This document shows, piece after piece, positions 16,555 to 24,818 of a DNA stretch of 64,000 bases (position 1 is its first letter; each line of letters opens with the position of its first letter). This DNA is from UBA11606 sp049437325 (lineage in GTDB: Bacteria; Actinomycetota; Acidimicrobiia; Acidimicrobiales; Aldehydirespiratoraceae). The stretch spans positions 15,270 through 79,269 of the forward strand of contig JBMTIM010000006.1 of the NCBI GenBank assembly GCA_049437325.1. The letters run 5' to 3'. The notes beneath the pieces are model-generated. The model searched no databases, was not told the DNA's origin, and saw only the letters and a list, made by a program, of their open reading frames with translations. A program made the position numbers and the translations under genes.

Positions 16555-17640
16555 TCAGTCCCGACGGACGACCATGATCGCTGTGTCGTCATCGATGACA
16601 CCACCGGCATGATCCTTGGCGGCGTCGAGCAGCGCCTTGCAGAGCACATCAGGAGGTGCATTGAGTTCACGTTCGGCGGTCCTGATGATGCGATCCTCCC
16701 CGAACAGTGAGCCACCAGCACGAGCCTCGGCCAGGCCGTCGGTGTACATGACGACAAGGTCACCGGATTCCATAGGGATCTCGCGCGAGAAGTACTGGGC
16801 CTTCGGGTCGAGCATCAACAGCGGACCGGTGGACCGCAACGGCAACACACCGTCTTCCTGAAACAGGAAAAACGCAGGGTGGCCGGCCGATGCGTACCGA
16901 AGCGTGCCCGCCTCGGTGTCGAACACCACGACCGCACAGGAGATGAACTCTTCGTGGCGGTCACCGGCTGCGAGCTGTTCGTTGAGTTCCTCGAACGCCT
17001 GCGCAGGATCGCGGAACTGGCGAAGGAAGACTCGCAGCAGATACTTGGCCTGGAAGGCGGTGATCGACGATTCGATCCCGTGTCCGGCGACGTCGCCGAT
17101 CACTGCGGCGACCCGGGAGGGCCCGACACGATGCACATCGAAGAAGTCGCCAGCCATGAGACCTGAGCCGGCTTGATAGACGCGGCCGATCTCGAAGCCG
17201 GCGAAGTCGGGAACCTCTTCCGGGGCAAGACGGGCGGCCCACGCCTTGGGGGCGAGCTGTTCCTGCTCGAGTGCCTCTCCGGCTCGACGTTCGAGATCCC
17301 ATCGGTTGCGCGCCATCCGCGACTCACGAACCGACAGACGGGCCCACCACAGCGAGGCGAACGCCGGGATCGCCATGACGCCGAGGACGACGGCGACGTC
17401 GTTGCTGCCGACAAACGCCATGGCAGCCGCAACCGGTGTGAGCAGGGCGTACACGATTGCCGAATGGGCCTCCTTGCGGAACGCAGAGAACGCAAGGGAG
17501 TGAGCTTCGACATCTCGATTTTCGGCACCGTCGATCAGGCGAACGACACGAAACCGAAGCCGGGCCGATCGCACGTAGACGAGTGCCGCGAGGAGACAGA
17601 CGACAGCGAGGCCGGTGAGAACGTACTGGGTGAAGGTCAC
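16555..17640 (-). CDS. Membrane-anchored PP2C/SpoIIE-type serine phosphatase
   Basis: 361 residues: one N-terminal helix, two further hydrophobic segments up to about residue 100, then a cytoplasmic SpoIIE domain (PF07228) from about 145 to the end. Metal-binding Asp residues are visible in AGDFFDVHRV, IGDVAGHG, MYTDGLAEAR and the terminal DDDTAIMVV. Proteins of this class dephosphorylate anti-anti-sigma factors or similar partners; no partner gene is adjacent here. GTG start with AAGGAG seven bases upstream. The N-terminal region may sense membrane state, which is inference. Confidence 0.88.
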   Translation of the reverse strand: MTFTQYVLTGLAVVCLLAALVYVRSARLRFRVVRLIDGAENRDVEAHSLAFSAFRKEAHSAIVYALLTPVAAAMAFVGSNDVAVVLGVMAIPAFASLWWARLSVRESRMARNRWDLERRAGEALEQEQLAPKAWAARLAPEEVPDFAGFEIGRVYQAGSGLMAGDFFDVHRVGPSRVAAVIGDVAGHGIESSITAFQAKYLLRVFLRQFRDPAQAFEELNEQLAAGDRHEEFISCAVVVFDTEAGTLRYASAGHPAFFLFQEDGVLPLRSTGPLLMLDPKAQYFSREIPMESGDLVVMYTDGLAEARAGGSLFGEDRIIRTAERELNAPPDVLCKALLDAAKDHAGGVIDDDTAIMVVRRD

Positions 17641-17687
17641 AGGGGTTCTCCTTCCGAGGAAGGTTCTCTCATCGTAGCGGCTGGGCG

Positions 17688-18995
17688 TTAGTCGTTGCGG
17701 CGACGCACCCGGAGCTTGATCGGCGTCGAACCGAGATCGAAATCTTCTCGAAGCTTTCGTTCCAGGTATCTGATGTAGGTCGGAGGCAGTTCACGATTCG
17801 CAAACAGCGTGAACGTCGGCGGGTCCGTTGCCCCCTGCGTGGCGTACAGCACTCGGGCACCGTGGGGCGCCGGCTGGGCCGATTGGGCAGCACGAATCGA
17901 TTTGTTGACGTCGCGGGTCGGTATCCGGGTTCGGTAGTCACCAACCGCCTGCTGAAGCTGTGGCCACAGTCGATTGACTCCCTTTCCCGACAGCGCCGAC
18001 ATCCGCAGTACAGGTGGACTCCCGAGAAAGCCGAGTTTTCGCTCGACGTCGCGTCCGACCTGCTCGCGCTGCTCGGTGTTGAGGAGCTCCCACTTGTTCA
18101 AGATGACAACGATCGGGCACCCGGCACCATCAACGCGTTCGGCGAGTCGCTGGTCCTGGTGGGTCACACCGATGGTCGCATCGACCACCAGGAGCGCAAC
18201 ATCAGACTCGTCGACCGCCTTCAGCGCTCGCACCAGGGAGTAGTACTCGGTGTCCTCGTCGATCTTCGCCTTGCGTCGCATCCCGGCGGTGTCGACGAAG
18301 CGAATCGGCCCGGTCTCTGTCTCGACGATCGTGTCGATTGCGTCTCGAGTCGTGCCTGGACGGTCGTGGACGACAGCCCGTTCCTCCCCGATCAGGCGAT
18401 TGAACAGCGTGGACTTTCCCACGTTGGGTCGTCCGACCAACGACACCGAGTAGAGCTCGGGATCGTCGAGCAGTGGGTTCTCGGGCTCGCTGTCGCTCCC
18501 CTCTGGGAGAAGCGAAATCAGATGGTCGAGCAGATCGCCGGTTCCCTTGCCGTGAAGAGCACTGACCGGAAACGGCTCACCGAGACCGAGGCCCATGAAC
18601 TCCCAGATCGCGGCCGCGTGCCCGGCATCGTCGACCTTGTTTGCGACGACGATCACCGGCGACTCGCTTCGACGAAGGAGCAGCGCGACCCGTTCGTCCT
18701 CGGGGGTCACGCCGACCGTGGCGTCGACGACGAGCACCACGACCTCGGCGGCCCGCATCGCCTGTTCGGACTGGGCACTGACCTTGTCGTCGAGCGAGTC
18801 GCCATCGGCGATCCAGCCGCCGGTGTCGAGGAGGGTGAAGTAATGGCCCTGCCACTCGCCATCGACGGCCTTTCGATCTCGTGTGACACCAGGGCGTTCC
18901 TCGACGATCGCTTCTCGACGTCCGATGATGCGGTTCACCAGCGTGGACTTGCCGACGTTGGGACGACCGACGATGGCAACAACGGGAAGATTCAT
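17688..18995 (-). CDS. der: Ribosome biogenesis GTPase Der (EngA)
   Basis: Double-GTPase of 435 residues needed for 50S subunit maturation. Two G domains, each with GRPNVGKST (first at about residues 10-18, second near 185), DxxG as DTGG and DTAG, and NKxD as NKVD and NKWE, followed by a KH-like C-terminal domain ending in RVRRRND. The ATG overlaps the stop of the upstream DUF512 radical-SAM gene by four bases, suggesting translational coupling. Confidence 0.97.
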   Translation of the reverse strand: MNLPVVAIVGRPNVGKSTLVNRIIGRREAIVEERPGVTRDRKAVDGEWQGHYFTLLDTGGWIADGDSLDDKVSAQSEQAMRAAEVVVLVVDATVGVTPEDERVALLLRRSESPVIVVANKVDDAGHAAAIWEFMGLGLGEPFPVSALHGKGTGDLLDHLISLLPEGSDSEPENPLLDDPELYSVSLVGRPNVGKSTLFNRLIGEERAVVHDRPGTTRDAIDTIVETETGPIRFVDTAGMRRKAKIDEDTEYYSLVRALKAVDESDVALLVVDATIGVTHQDQRLAERVDGAGCPIVVILNKWELLNTEQREQVGRDVERKLGFLGSPPVLRMSALSGKGVNRLWPQLQQAVGDYRTRIPTRDVNKSIRAAQSAQPAPHGARVLYATQGATDPPTFTLFANRELPPTYIRYLERKLREDFDLGSTPIKLRVRRRND

Positions 18996-20392
18996 GCTCG
19001 CTCCAATGCGGTGCGAAGCGCGGCACCGTCGGTCGAAATGACGTCGACCGGACGCGGAAGCTCGGCCACGCTCATGCCGTCGAGGAACACCCCACGGCTC
19101 AAGCAGACGTCGGGCAGAAGATAGCGGTGCCCCTCGGGTTCACCGGAGAGGACACGGGCGACATCCTCGCCCACCATCAGACCGGTCACGCCGATGTTGC
19201 CGCCGAAGAACTCGTTGGGCACCGGTATCACCCGCACATCGGAACGCCCGACCGAGGCGACGAGAGGGGCGATGACCGGAGCCCCCAGTGTGCCGGTGAG
19301 GATCCCGATCGGCGCATCTCGACGCACCGACAGTGCCACGGGTGTCGGCGCGACCGTGCCACTCGAAACAGCAAGGGCCGGCGAGCCCTGGCGCGGTGCT
19401 CGATACCCGTCGGCCGGCGCGCCGTCCACCCACGCAAAGAAGCCGGCCCTGGGACCTGTCGCCTCGGTGATGGTCGAATCGTGGAACTCGAGTTCGAGTG
19501 TGCGGGCCATGCCGATGCCGTCCTCGTGCATTGCGAACCCCTCGTACGTGTCGGCCGGAGGAAAGGGCCGACCCGCCATCAGGTAGTACTCGTCACCGGC
19601 GAAGACCATCCGCCTACCGATCGCCTCGAGAAAGTGTCCTTGCCACTCGACGACGAGTTCGACGACTCGGCGTGCCTCATCGATGGTGTGCTCGCGCATG
19701 CGACGCTGGGACGAGAACCTCGAGATGCCGAGCGGAACGACAGCGACCGACGCAAGTTCCGGAAAGCGTTCGAGGACGCCGGCGAGCGTGTCGTCGAGCA
19801 CGTCGCCGTCGTTGACCCCCGGGCACACGACGATTTGTCCGTGCACCTCGATGCCGTGGTCGAGCAGTGCTCGTAGCCAGCGCAAGGAGACGGCGCCTCG
19901 TCGATTCTGCAGGATGTCAGCCCGGATATCGGGGTCGGTGGCGTGGATCGAGACATTGAGCGGCGAGAGTCGTTCGGTGACGACCCGCTCGAGATCCAGT
20001 TCGGTGAACCGCGTGAGCGTCGTGAAGTTGCCGTACAGGAACGAGAGGCGATAGTCGTCGTCTTTCAAGTAGAGCGATCGCCGCATGCCCTTCGGCAACT
20101 GATGGATGAAGCAGAACTCACAGTGGTTGTCGCAGGTCTGGACCTTGTCGAAGATCGCTGCGTGTACTTCGGCCCCCATCGGTTCGCCGAACTGCTTCTG
20201 CACGACCACGTCGAAGCGTTGCTCGTCGCGAATCACGACCAGCGGCACCTCTGCGTCATCGGTGAGGATCTGCCAACGGATCACGTCACGAGGCACCTCG
20301 CCGTTGATTGCGAGGATCTCATCACCGGGCTCGAGGCCGGCCCGAGCTGCGGGTGAGTCGGGATCGATCGCCACCACGCGCGGACTGCTCAC
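18992..20392 (-). CDS. DUF512 family protein: PDZ plus radical-SAM-like domain
   Basis: 466-residue cytoplasmic protein with three parts: a PDZ-like segment (SPAARAGLEPGDEILAINGE, residues about 12-31), a radical-SAM-like Fe-S segment (CDNHCEFCF near residue 87) with barrel motifs, and a C-terminal DUF512 domain. The family is widespread in actinobacteria, firmicutes and cyanobacteria and typically sits next to der, as here; its reaction is unknown. The GTG start follows TAGCCT by six bases, a leaderless layout. The cysteine spacing CxxxCxxC is canonical for binding a 4Fe-4S cluster and S-adenosylmethionine. Confidence 0.9.
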   Translation of the reverse strand: MSSPRVVAIDPDSPAARAGLEPGDEILAINGEVPRDVIRWQILTDDAEVPLVVIRDEQRFDVVVQKQFGEPMGAEVHAAIFDKVQTCDNHCEFCFIHQLPKGMRRSLYLKDDDYRLSFLYGNFTTLTRFTELDLERVVTERLSPLNVSIHATDPDIRADILQNRRGAVSLRWLRALLDHGIEVHGQIVVCPGVNDGDVLDDTLAGVLERFPELASVAVVPLGISRFSSQRRMREHTIDEARRVVELVVEWQGHFLEAIGRRMVFAGDEYYLMAGRPFPPADTYEGFAMHEDGIGMARTLELEFHDSTITEATGPRAGFFAWVDGAPADGYRAPRQGSPALAVSSGTVAPTPVALSVRRDAPIGILTGTLGAPVIAPLVASVGRSDVRVIPVPNEFFGGNIGVTGLMVGEDVARVLSGEPEGHRYLLPDVCLSRGVFLDGMSVAELPRPVDVISTDGAALRTALERA

Positions 20393-20398
20393 CCCCTA

Positions 20399-20472
20399 AG
20401 GCTAGCTCTCGAAGCGGCAACTATTCACACATCGTTAGCATTTTTCATAGCTTTTCATATACTCTTGCACCC
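20399..20472. promoter_or_regulatory. Divergent promoters: AT-rich sigma-A-like promoter for the pseudokinase gene
   Basis: Plus strand: TTAGCA (20435-20440), 17-base spacer, TATACT (20458-20463), then nine bases to the ATG at 20473, close to the housekeeping consensus. The spacer is unusually AT-rich for this genome and contains TTTTCATA twice (20442-20449 and 20452-20459). Minus strand: TAGCCT (reverse of 20399-20404) six bases before the GTG of the DUF512 gene. Confidence 0.6.
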
Positions 20473-21573
20473 ATGACCGACAGTCAGCACGCAACTGCAA
20501 CGACCGTCACGATGGACGGTGGTCGGCTGATTGCCGTCTCCTCCGCCTACGGATCCGTCGACTGCGATCGACTCCGCAACGAGGCCGAGATTCTTCGGCA
20601 ACTCGATCATCCGGGAGTCGTTCGCCTCGTCGATCACACCGAGGGTCCGCCCGCGCGTCTCCGCACGATCTTCGTCGGTCCAGAAACATGGCGCACCGAG
20701 CCACCCATCGACGAGGAGGTCGCTTCTTCGCTCTCCGCTGTGTGTGCAACGGTTGCCGACATCCACGACTTGGGCCTGACCCACGGCGACCTTCGAGCCG
20801 AACATGTTCTCGTCGATCCCAATGGGACGCCCGTGCTGTGCGGTTTCGCTCGGGCAATGGCTGCCGACTCGACCACCATCGCCGCCGATGTCGAAGCACT
20901 GGTGTCGTTGGGCCGAGAACTCGCGCCGCGAGCAGGTGTTGAGCGAACTGCGATCGAGACCATCCTTGCCGCGCTCGAGGCAGGACGAGAGGACCTCCGG
21001 GGGACCATTCGCAGCCTCGACCAGCGCCGACTCCCGCCGGCGTCACCTGCTGGCTCGATCGATCAGCGCGCGATCGCCGCAGCCGGCGGCTGCCTCGCCG
21101 TGATGAGCATCGTTGCGCTGATCGCCGTAGTGGTGCTGCGTTCAACCGACAGCACGACGCCACCGCAGGCGATAGTCGAACCGAGCCCCGAACTCGTGGA
21201 AGATGCGTTCCCGACCACCATCGCGCCAGCAGCAGTCGTGTCGGCCGATCCCCCGACCGTCCCCCGTCCGGCGCCAAACGCCCTGGAACTTCGCCACGAA
21301 GGCCGACGCTACGCGCTCGGTCGGACCGGAGACATCGTCGTCGTGGGCGATTGGAACTGCGACGGTAGCCCGACACCCGCCCTTCTTCGACCAACGACTG
21401 GCGCGGTCGCCGTGTTCGGCCACTGGCCCGCAGCACGAGCAACGGTCGAACCTGTCGTCGCGACGGTCGTCACCGACGCAATCGATCTCGTCGTAACCGA
21501 CCAGGAATGCCCGCTCCTCCGCGTCGTCACCTCGACCGGATCGCGCCTCATCACCCCTCCGGAGTCCTCATGA
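20473..21573 (+). CDS. Membrane pseudokinase with extracellular C-terminal domain
   Basis: 366 residues. The first 200 resemble a Ser/Thr protein kinase: an alpha-C helix with RNEAEILRQLDHPGVVRLV and a catalytic-loop-like HGDLRAEHVLVD. The usual beta-3 lysine is absent (AVSS where AxK is expected), and the DFG motif is CGF in VLCGFARAM, so phosphotransfer is doubtful. A transmembrane helix (about residues 205-225) leads to a proline-rich linker and an outside domain with GDWNCDGSPTPALLRP, similar to FG-GAP/VCBS-type Ca-binding repeats. Its stop overlaps the start of a LysM-protein gene (ATGA). A regulator of envelope processes is plausible; function is unproven. Confidence 0.75.
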   Translation: MTDSQHATATTVTMDGGRLIAVSSAYGSVDCDRLRNEAEILRQLDHPGVVRLVDHTEGPPARLRTIFVGPETWRTEPPIDEEVASSLSAVCATVADIHDLGLTHGDLRAEHVLVDPNGTPVLCGFARAMAADSTTIAADVEALVSLGRELAPRAGVERTAIETILAALEAGREDLRGTIRSLDQRRLPPASPAGSIDQRAIAAAGGCLAVMSIVALIAVVVLRSTDSTTPPQAIVEPSPELVEDAFPTTIAPAAVVSADPPTVPRPAPNALELRHEGRRYALGRTGDIVVVGDWNCDGSPTPALLRPTTGAVAVFGHWPAARATVEPVVATVVTDAIDLVVTDQECPLLRVVTSTGSRLITPPESS

Positions 21574-22328
21574 ACCGCTCAGAACCACTCGCTGTCCTCC
21601 TGCTTGCCATCGTCGCGCTGGCCGCCCTGGCGGCGATCCCGGCCCCACCACTCCCGAACACGTTCACCTCACCCACCACCGTGATCGAGTGGTGGCAACA
21701 CAACGGACCGGGGGCCGCCATCGCCCTGATCCGCCTCACCATGATGGTCGGATTCACCTATCTGGGAGCAATCGCCGGGCTCTTTGCGCTCGGCGGCATG
21801 CGCGGGCTGACCAGGTTCCGCCAGATAGCCCTTCTGGCCTGCTCACCAGGGCTTCGTCGTCGACTGTCGACCGCTGCACTCACGCTCGCGATCGCAACAA
21901 CCCCGGCAACAGCACATGCCAGGCCATCCGACGGTGACACCTCCACCATGCGCTCCGGACCCGGTACCGACTCGGTCGTACCTTCGACGTTGTTCGATCT
22001 CGAACCAATCCTGCTCACCGACCTCGGACCAGTGATGGTTACGCCGGCCACCGACGTCAGTCCCGAGGACGCGCTTCTCGAACGCCGGATGACCCCGATC
22101 ACCCCTGATGACAGCAAACGCGCTTCTTTCTGGGTCGTTCAACCCGGTGACAATCTCTGGACGATCGCCGAGAAGACCCTGGCGTCGACCGGCGCGACAA
22201 CCAGCGTCGATGTGATCGCCACGTACTGGCGCCGCGTGATCGCCCTGAACGAGGCAATCCTGAACGCCAATCCGAATCTGATTCACGCAGGGCAGAGCAT
22301 CGCCCTGCCACCGGTCACTCAGGACTGA
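21570..22328 (+). CDS. LysM-domain membrane protein
   Basis: 252 residues. Two hydrophobic N-terminal helices (about residues 5-25 and 50-75), a third near 105-120 ending in TPATAHA that could be a signal-peptidase site, a low-complexity linker, and a C-terminal LysM domain (FWVVQPGDNLWTIAEKTL to HAGQSIALPP) that should bind peptidoglycan or be displayed on the surface. Start ATG is coupled to the pseudokinase stop by a four-base overlap. The last ten bases overlap the convergent BldD-like gene. Layout fits the generic actinobacterial LysM membrane proteins placed near cell-envelope regulators. Confidence 0.8.
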   Translation: MNRSEPLAVLLLAIVALAALAAIPAPPLPNTFTSPTTVIEWWQHNGPGAAIALIRLTMMVGFTYLGAIAGLFALGGMRGLTRFRQIALLACSPGLRRRLSTAALTLAIATTPATAHARPSDGDTSTMRSGPGTDSVVPSTLFDLEPILLTDLGPVMVTPATDVSPEDALLERRMTPITPDDSKRASFWVVQPGDNLWTIAEKTLASTGATTSVDVIATYWRRVIALNEAILNANPNLIHAGQSIALPPVTQD

Positions 22329-22855
22329 TAGGCCAGACCGAGCGCATCGACCCGCGGAATCGCTTCGTCCACCGAAGTACCGAGGATTGCGGCGAGCGCC
22401 TGCAGGTCTTGCGATCGGATGGTGAGTACCCGGCCGTTGAAATCCTGGCGCTGCACCTGGATCATCTCGAGAAAACGGTTGAGCATGTCGGCCTCGGGGC
22501 CAGACAACGCGTCGAGTCGGCTGAGATCGATCGTGATCGGACCGGCCTCCCGGCTCGAGGAACTCTCGGAGAGGTCGATCACCTCGGCATCCCCGGCCAG
22601 CACACCAAAGGACGGACCAACATCGGCTGGGAGGAGCTGATCGACCGGCACGCTGTAGAAGCGGGCGAGGCGCTGCAGGCGTGGCACCGAGATGGAACGC
22701 TCGCCGCGTTCATAGGCCCCGAGAACCGACGCTTTGAATTCCTGAACCGAGACCGCTTCGACCTCTTGCAGTGACAGCCGCTTTTGGCGACGGATAGCGC
22801 GCAGTCGTTCGCCAACACGCTTGCTGTACTCCTGGCTCATGTTGAGATCCGACAT
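22319..22855 (-). CDS. bldD: BldD-like transcription regulator with c-di-GMP binding signature
   Basis: 178-residue regulator. N-terminal XRE-type helix-turn-helix: MSQEYSKRVGERLRAIRRQK and GAYERGERSISVPRLQRLA, very close to Streptomyces BldD (MSSEYAKQLGAKLRAIRTQQ, as I recall it). The C-terminal domain contains RQD, eight residues, then RSQD, exactly the RxD-x8-RxxD c-di-GMP signature of BldD (RGD/RQDD there). BldD dimerises on c-di-GMP and represses development genes, so this protein is likely a c-di-GMP-responsive repressor. ATG 22855 is preferred, with AGGTCAG in front; ATG 22840 aligns to the Streptomyces start and is an alternative. A central acidic linker is longer than in Streptomyces. 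Confidence 0.85.
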   Translation of the reverse strand: MSDLNMSQEYSKRVGERLRAIRRQKRLSLQEVEAVSVQEFKASVLGAYERGERSISVPRLQRLARFYSVPVDQLLPADVGPSFGVLAGDAEVIDLSESSSSREAGPITIDLSRLDALSGPEADMLNRFLEMIQVQRQDFNGRVLTIRSQDLQALAAILGTSVDEAIPRVDALGLAYQS

Positions 22856-22919
22856 CTGACCTGCACCTCCGAACCGGCTGACTCCGAACAACGATGTCCC
22901 GGAGCCTGCCGACCACACC

Positions 22920-22961
22920 ACCCTCACGATTTGTGGGAGCACTGCTACGCACCGTGAGGGT
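22920..22961. promoter_or_regulatory. Inverted repeat upstream of the BldD-like gene
   Basis: ACCCTCACG (22920-22928) and its exact complement CGTGAGGGT (22953-22961) are separated by 24 bases, ending about 65 bases before the start codon. The left arm is part of TCACGATTTGTGG, near to the BldD site pattern TNAC-N5-GTNA as I remember it. An autoregulatory operator is possible. It could also just be an mRNA leader stem. Confidence 0.4.
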
Positions 22962-23017
22962 GACACTAGGCGACAGCACGCCGCCGTTCAATGATCTCCC
23001 ACGAAGCGTGGCGGCTT

Positions 23018-23701
23018 TCACCGCTCTTGGTCACGCAGTGTGGCCAAGACGACCCCCGCCGCAATCGCAGCGGTCTCAGCCCGCAAGACAGCCGTCGACA
23101 GTCCGACAACTGGCAGGTCCACTGCGCGCTCAGCGTCGCTCCACCCTCCCTCGGGGCCGACGAGGACGGTGGGATGTGCCAACGAGACTGCGCCACCACC
23201 CCGGTCGGCACGGGCAGCGCTCGGCAGCGCCGCAATCATCTCGAAGTCCACCACCGGGTGGATCGTTGGCAGCCAGGCACGACGGCACTGCATCACCGCC
23301 TCGCGGGCGACTCGATCGAGCCGACTCTGGTTCTTCTCCGCCTTCGCTGCGTCCCAATGCACCACCGAGCGCTCGGCCCGAAACGGGCGAATGTCGTCGA
23401 TGCCCACTTCGACGAGCTTCTGCACGACCAACTCAGGGCGTCCCCCCTTGATCAAGGCGAACCCGACCGAGAGACGCGGGGAGGGGGCCGGGACCGATAC
23501 GAGGTCGCCCACCGGTTCGATCATGCTCCCGAACCGGCATGGCCGCCATCGCCCCCGACCATCGCCGACCGTCAACGGGTCACCATCGCGCAGCCGGAGG
23601 ACGCGGGAGAGGTGGTGCCGATCGTGGGTGGACAAGGCAGGGTGCTCGACGTCCCCGACGAGCACATGGGGTCCGTGCTGTCCGTCGGGGGCGTGGCTCA
23701 T
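23018..23701 (-). CDS. rsmE: 16S rRNA m3U1498 methyltransferase RsmE
   Basis: 227-residue SPOUT-class methyltransferase that methylates U1498 of 16S rRNA. Features: HHLSRVLRLRDGDPLTVGDG (RsmE N-terminal PUA-like fold), KLVEVGIDDIRPF, the EAVMQCRRAWLP substrate-recognition segment, and the SAM-binding knot loop VGPEGGWSDAE followed by LSTAVLRAETAA. The start ATG lies 13 bases after dnaJ, so the gene is the third member of hrcA-dnaJ-rsmE, a common actinobacterial order. Confidence 0.95.
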   Translation of the reverse strand: MSHAPDGQHGPHVLVGDVEHPALSTHDRHHLSRVLRLRDGDPLTVGDGRGRWRPCRFGSMIEPVGDLVSVPAPSPRLSVGFALIKGGRPELVVQKLVEVGIDDIRPFRAERSVVHWDAAKAEKNQSRLDRVAREAVMQCRRAWLPTIHPVVDFEMIAALPSAARADRGGGAVSLAHPTVLVGPEGGWSDAERAVDLPVVGLSTAVLRAETAAIAAGVVLATLRDQER

Positions 23702-23714
23702 CGCACCGACAGAC

Positions 23715-24818
23715 TCACGAGAACGCCGATTTGATTCGACCCAACAGGCTCTGGTCCGGTTCGGCGACAGCCTCACTGCGCTGCTCGGCGAACTCACGCA
23801 AGAGGGCCTCCTCCTCGTCGGTGAGTTTGTCGGGAACATCGATGAAGATGCGAACCCGAAGATCACCGCGACCTCGGCCCCGCACGTGCGGCACCCCTCT
23901 GCCCCGCATTCGGAACTCGGTTCCCGATTCTGTCGAACGCGGAACGACCAGATCCTCGATGCCGTCGAGCGTCTCGTACTCGATGTGAGCGCCGAGCACA
24001 GCCTGCGTGAACGGAATGTAGAAGTCGTGGACCAGGTCGTTTCCCTCACGGCGGAACCTCGGGTGAGGTCGAACTCGGACCTGTACATACAGGTCACCGT
24101 GGGCGCCGCCGCGGGGACCGGCAGCGCCGCGGCCCGAGAGTCGCAGCGTCGTCCCGTTGTCGACCCCGGGTGGGACCTCCACTGCGTAGGTCCGATCCTC
24201 GATCGTGCGCCCATTGGCATCGCAGGTCGTGCACGGGTCGTCGATGACCTGGCCCAGTCCACCGCAGCGCCCGCAGGCACTGGCCGTCACCATCTGACCC
24301 AGTACCGACTGTCGGACGCGGCGAACCTGGCCAGCCCCTCCGCACTCGCTGCACTGCGACGGAGCAGAACCCGCTTCTGCGCCAGAGCCGTCACAGTCCT
24401 CGCAGCGGACCGCAGTGCGAACCGTGACCTCGTGGTCGCCTCCGAACACCACTTCCTCGAGATCGAGGTCGACATGCGCTTCGAGATCTTCCCCTCGGGG
24501 CGGACCCGCGTGGCCCCGACCTGAACCGCCAAACGGTGAGCCACCCCCGAAGAACGCCTCGAAGATGTCACCGAGCCCACCACCAAAGGGCTCTGCCGGA
24601 GGACCGTCGTCGCCGTAGCGGTCGTACATCGCGCGACGCTGCGGATCGCGGAGTACCTCGTAGGCGGCCCCGATCTGCTTGAACGTCGCCTCAGCCTCCC
24701 CATCACCGGGATTGAGGTCGGGGTGGTGGGTCCGAGCCAACTTCTTGTAGGCACGCTTGATCTCGTCGTCGGTGGCGTCGCGCGAGACCCCCAAGGTCTC
24801 GTAGTGGTCGGTCGCCAT
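23715..24818 (-). CDS. dnaJ: Chaperone DnaJ
   Basis: 367-residue type I J-protein, co-chaperone of DnaK. The J domain has HPD at residues 32-34, a Gly/Phe-rich stretch follows (FGGGLGDIFEAFFGGG), then the zinc domain with CEDCDGSG, CSECGGAG, CGRCGGLG and CTTCDANG, and the C-terminal substrate-binding domains. Its ATG shares one base with the hrcA stop (TGATG), so it is translationally coupled to the repressor gene. dnaK is not in the window. Confidence 0.97.
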   Translation of the reverse strand: MATDHYETLGVSRDATDDEIKRAYKKLARTHHPDLNPGDGEAEATFKQIGAAYEVLRDPQRRAMYDRYGDDGPPAEPFGGGLGDIFEAFFGGGSPFGGSGRGHAGPPRGEDLEAHVDLDLEEVVFGGDHEVTVRTAVRCEDCDGSGAEAGSAPSQCSECGGAGQVRRVRQSVLGQMVTASACGRCGGLGQVIDDPCTTCDANGRTIEDRTYAVEVPPGVDNGTTLRLSGRGAAGPRGGAHGDLYVQVRVRPHPRFRREGNDLVHDFYIPFTQAVLGAHIEYETLDGIEDLVVPRSTESGTEFRMRGRGVPHVRGRGRGDLRVRIFIDVPDKLTDEEEALLREFAEQRSEAVAEPDQSLLGRIKSAFS

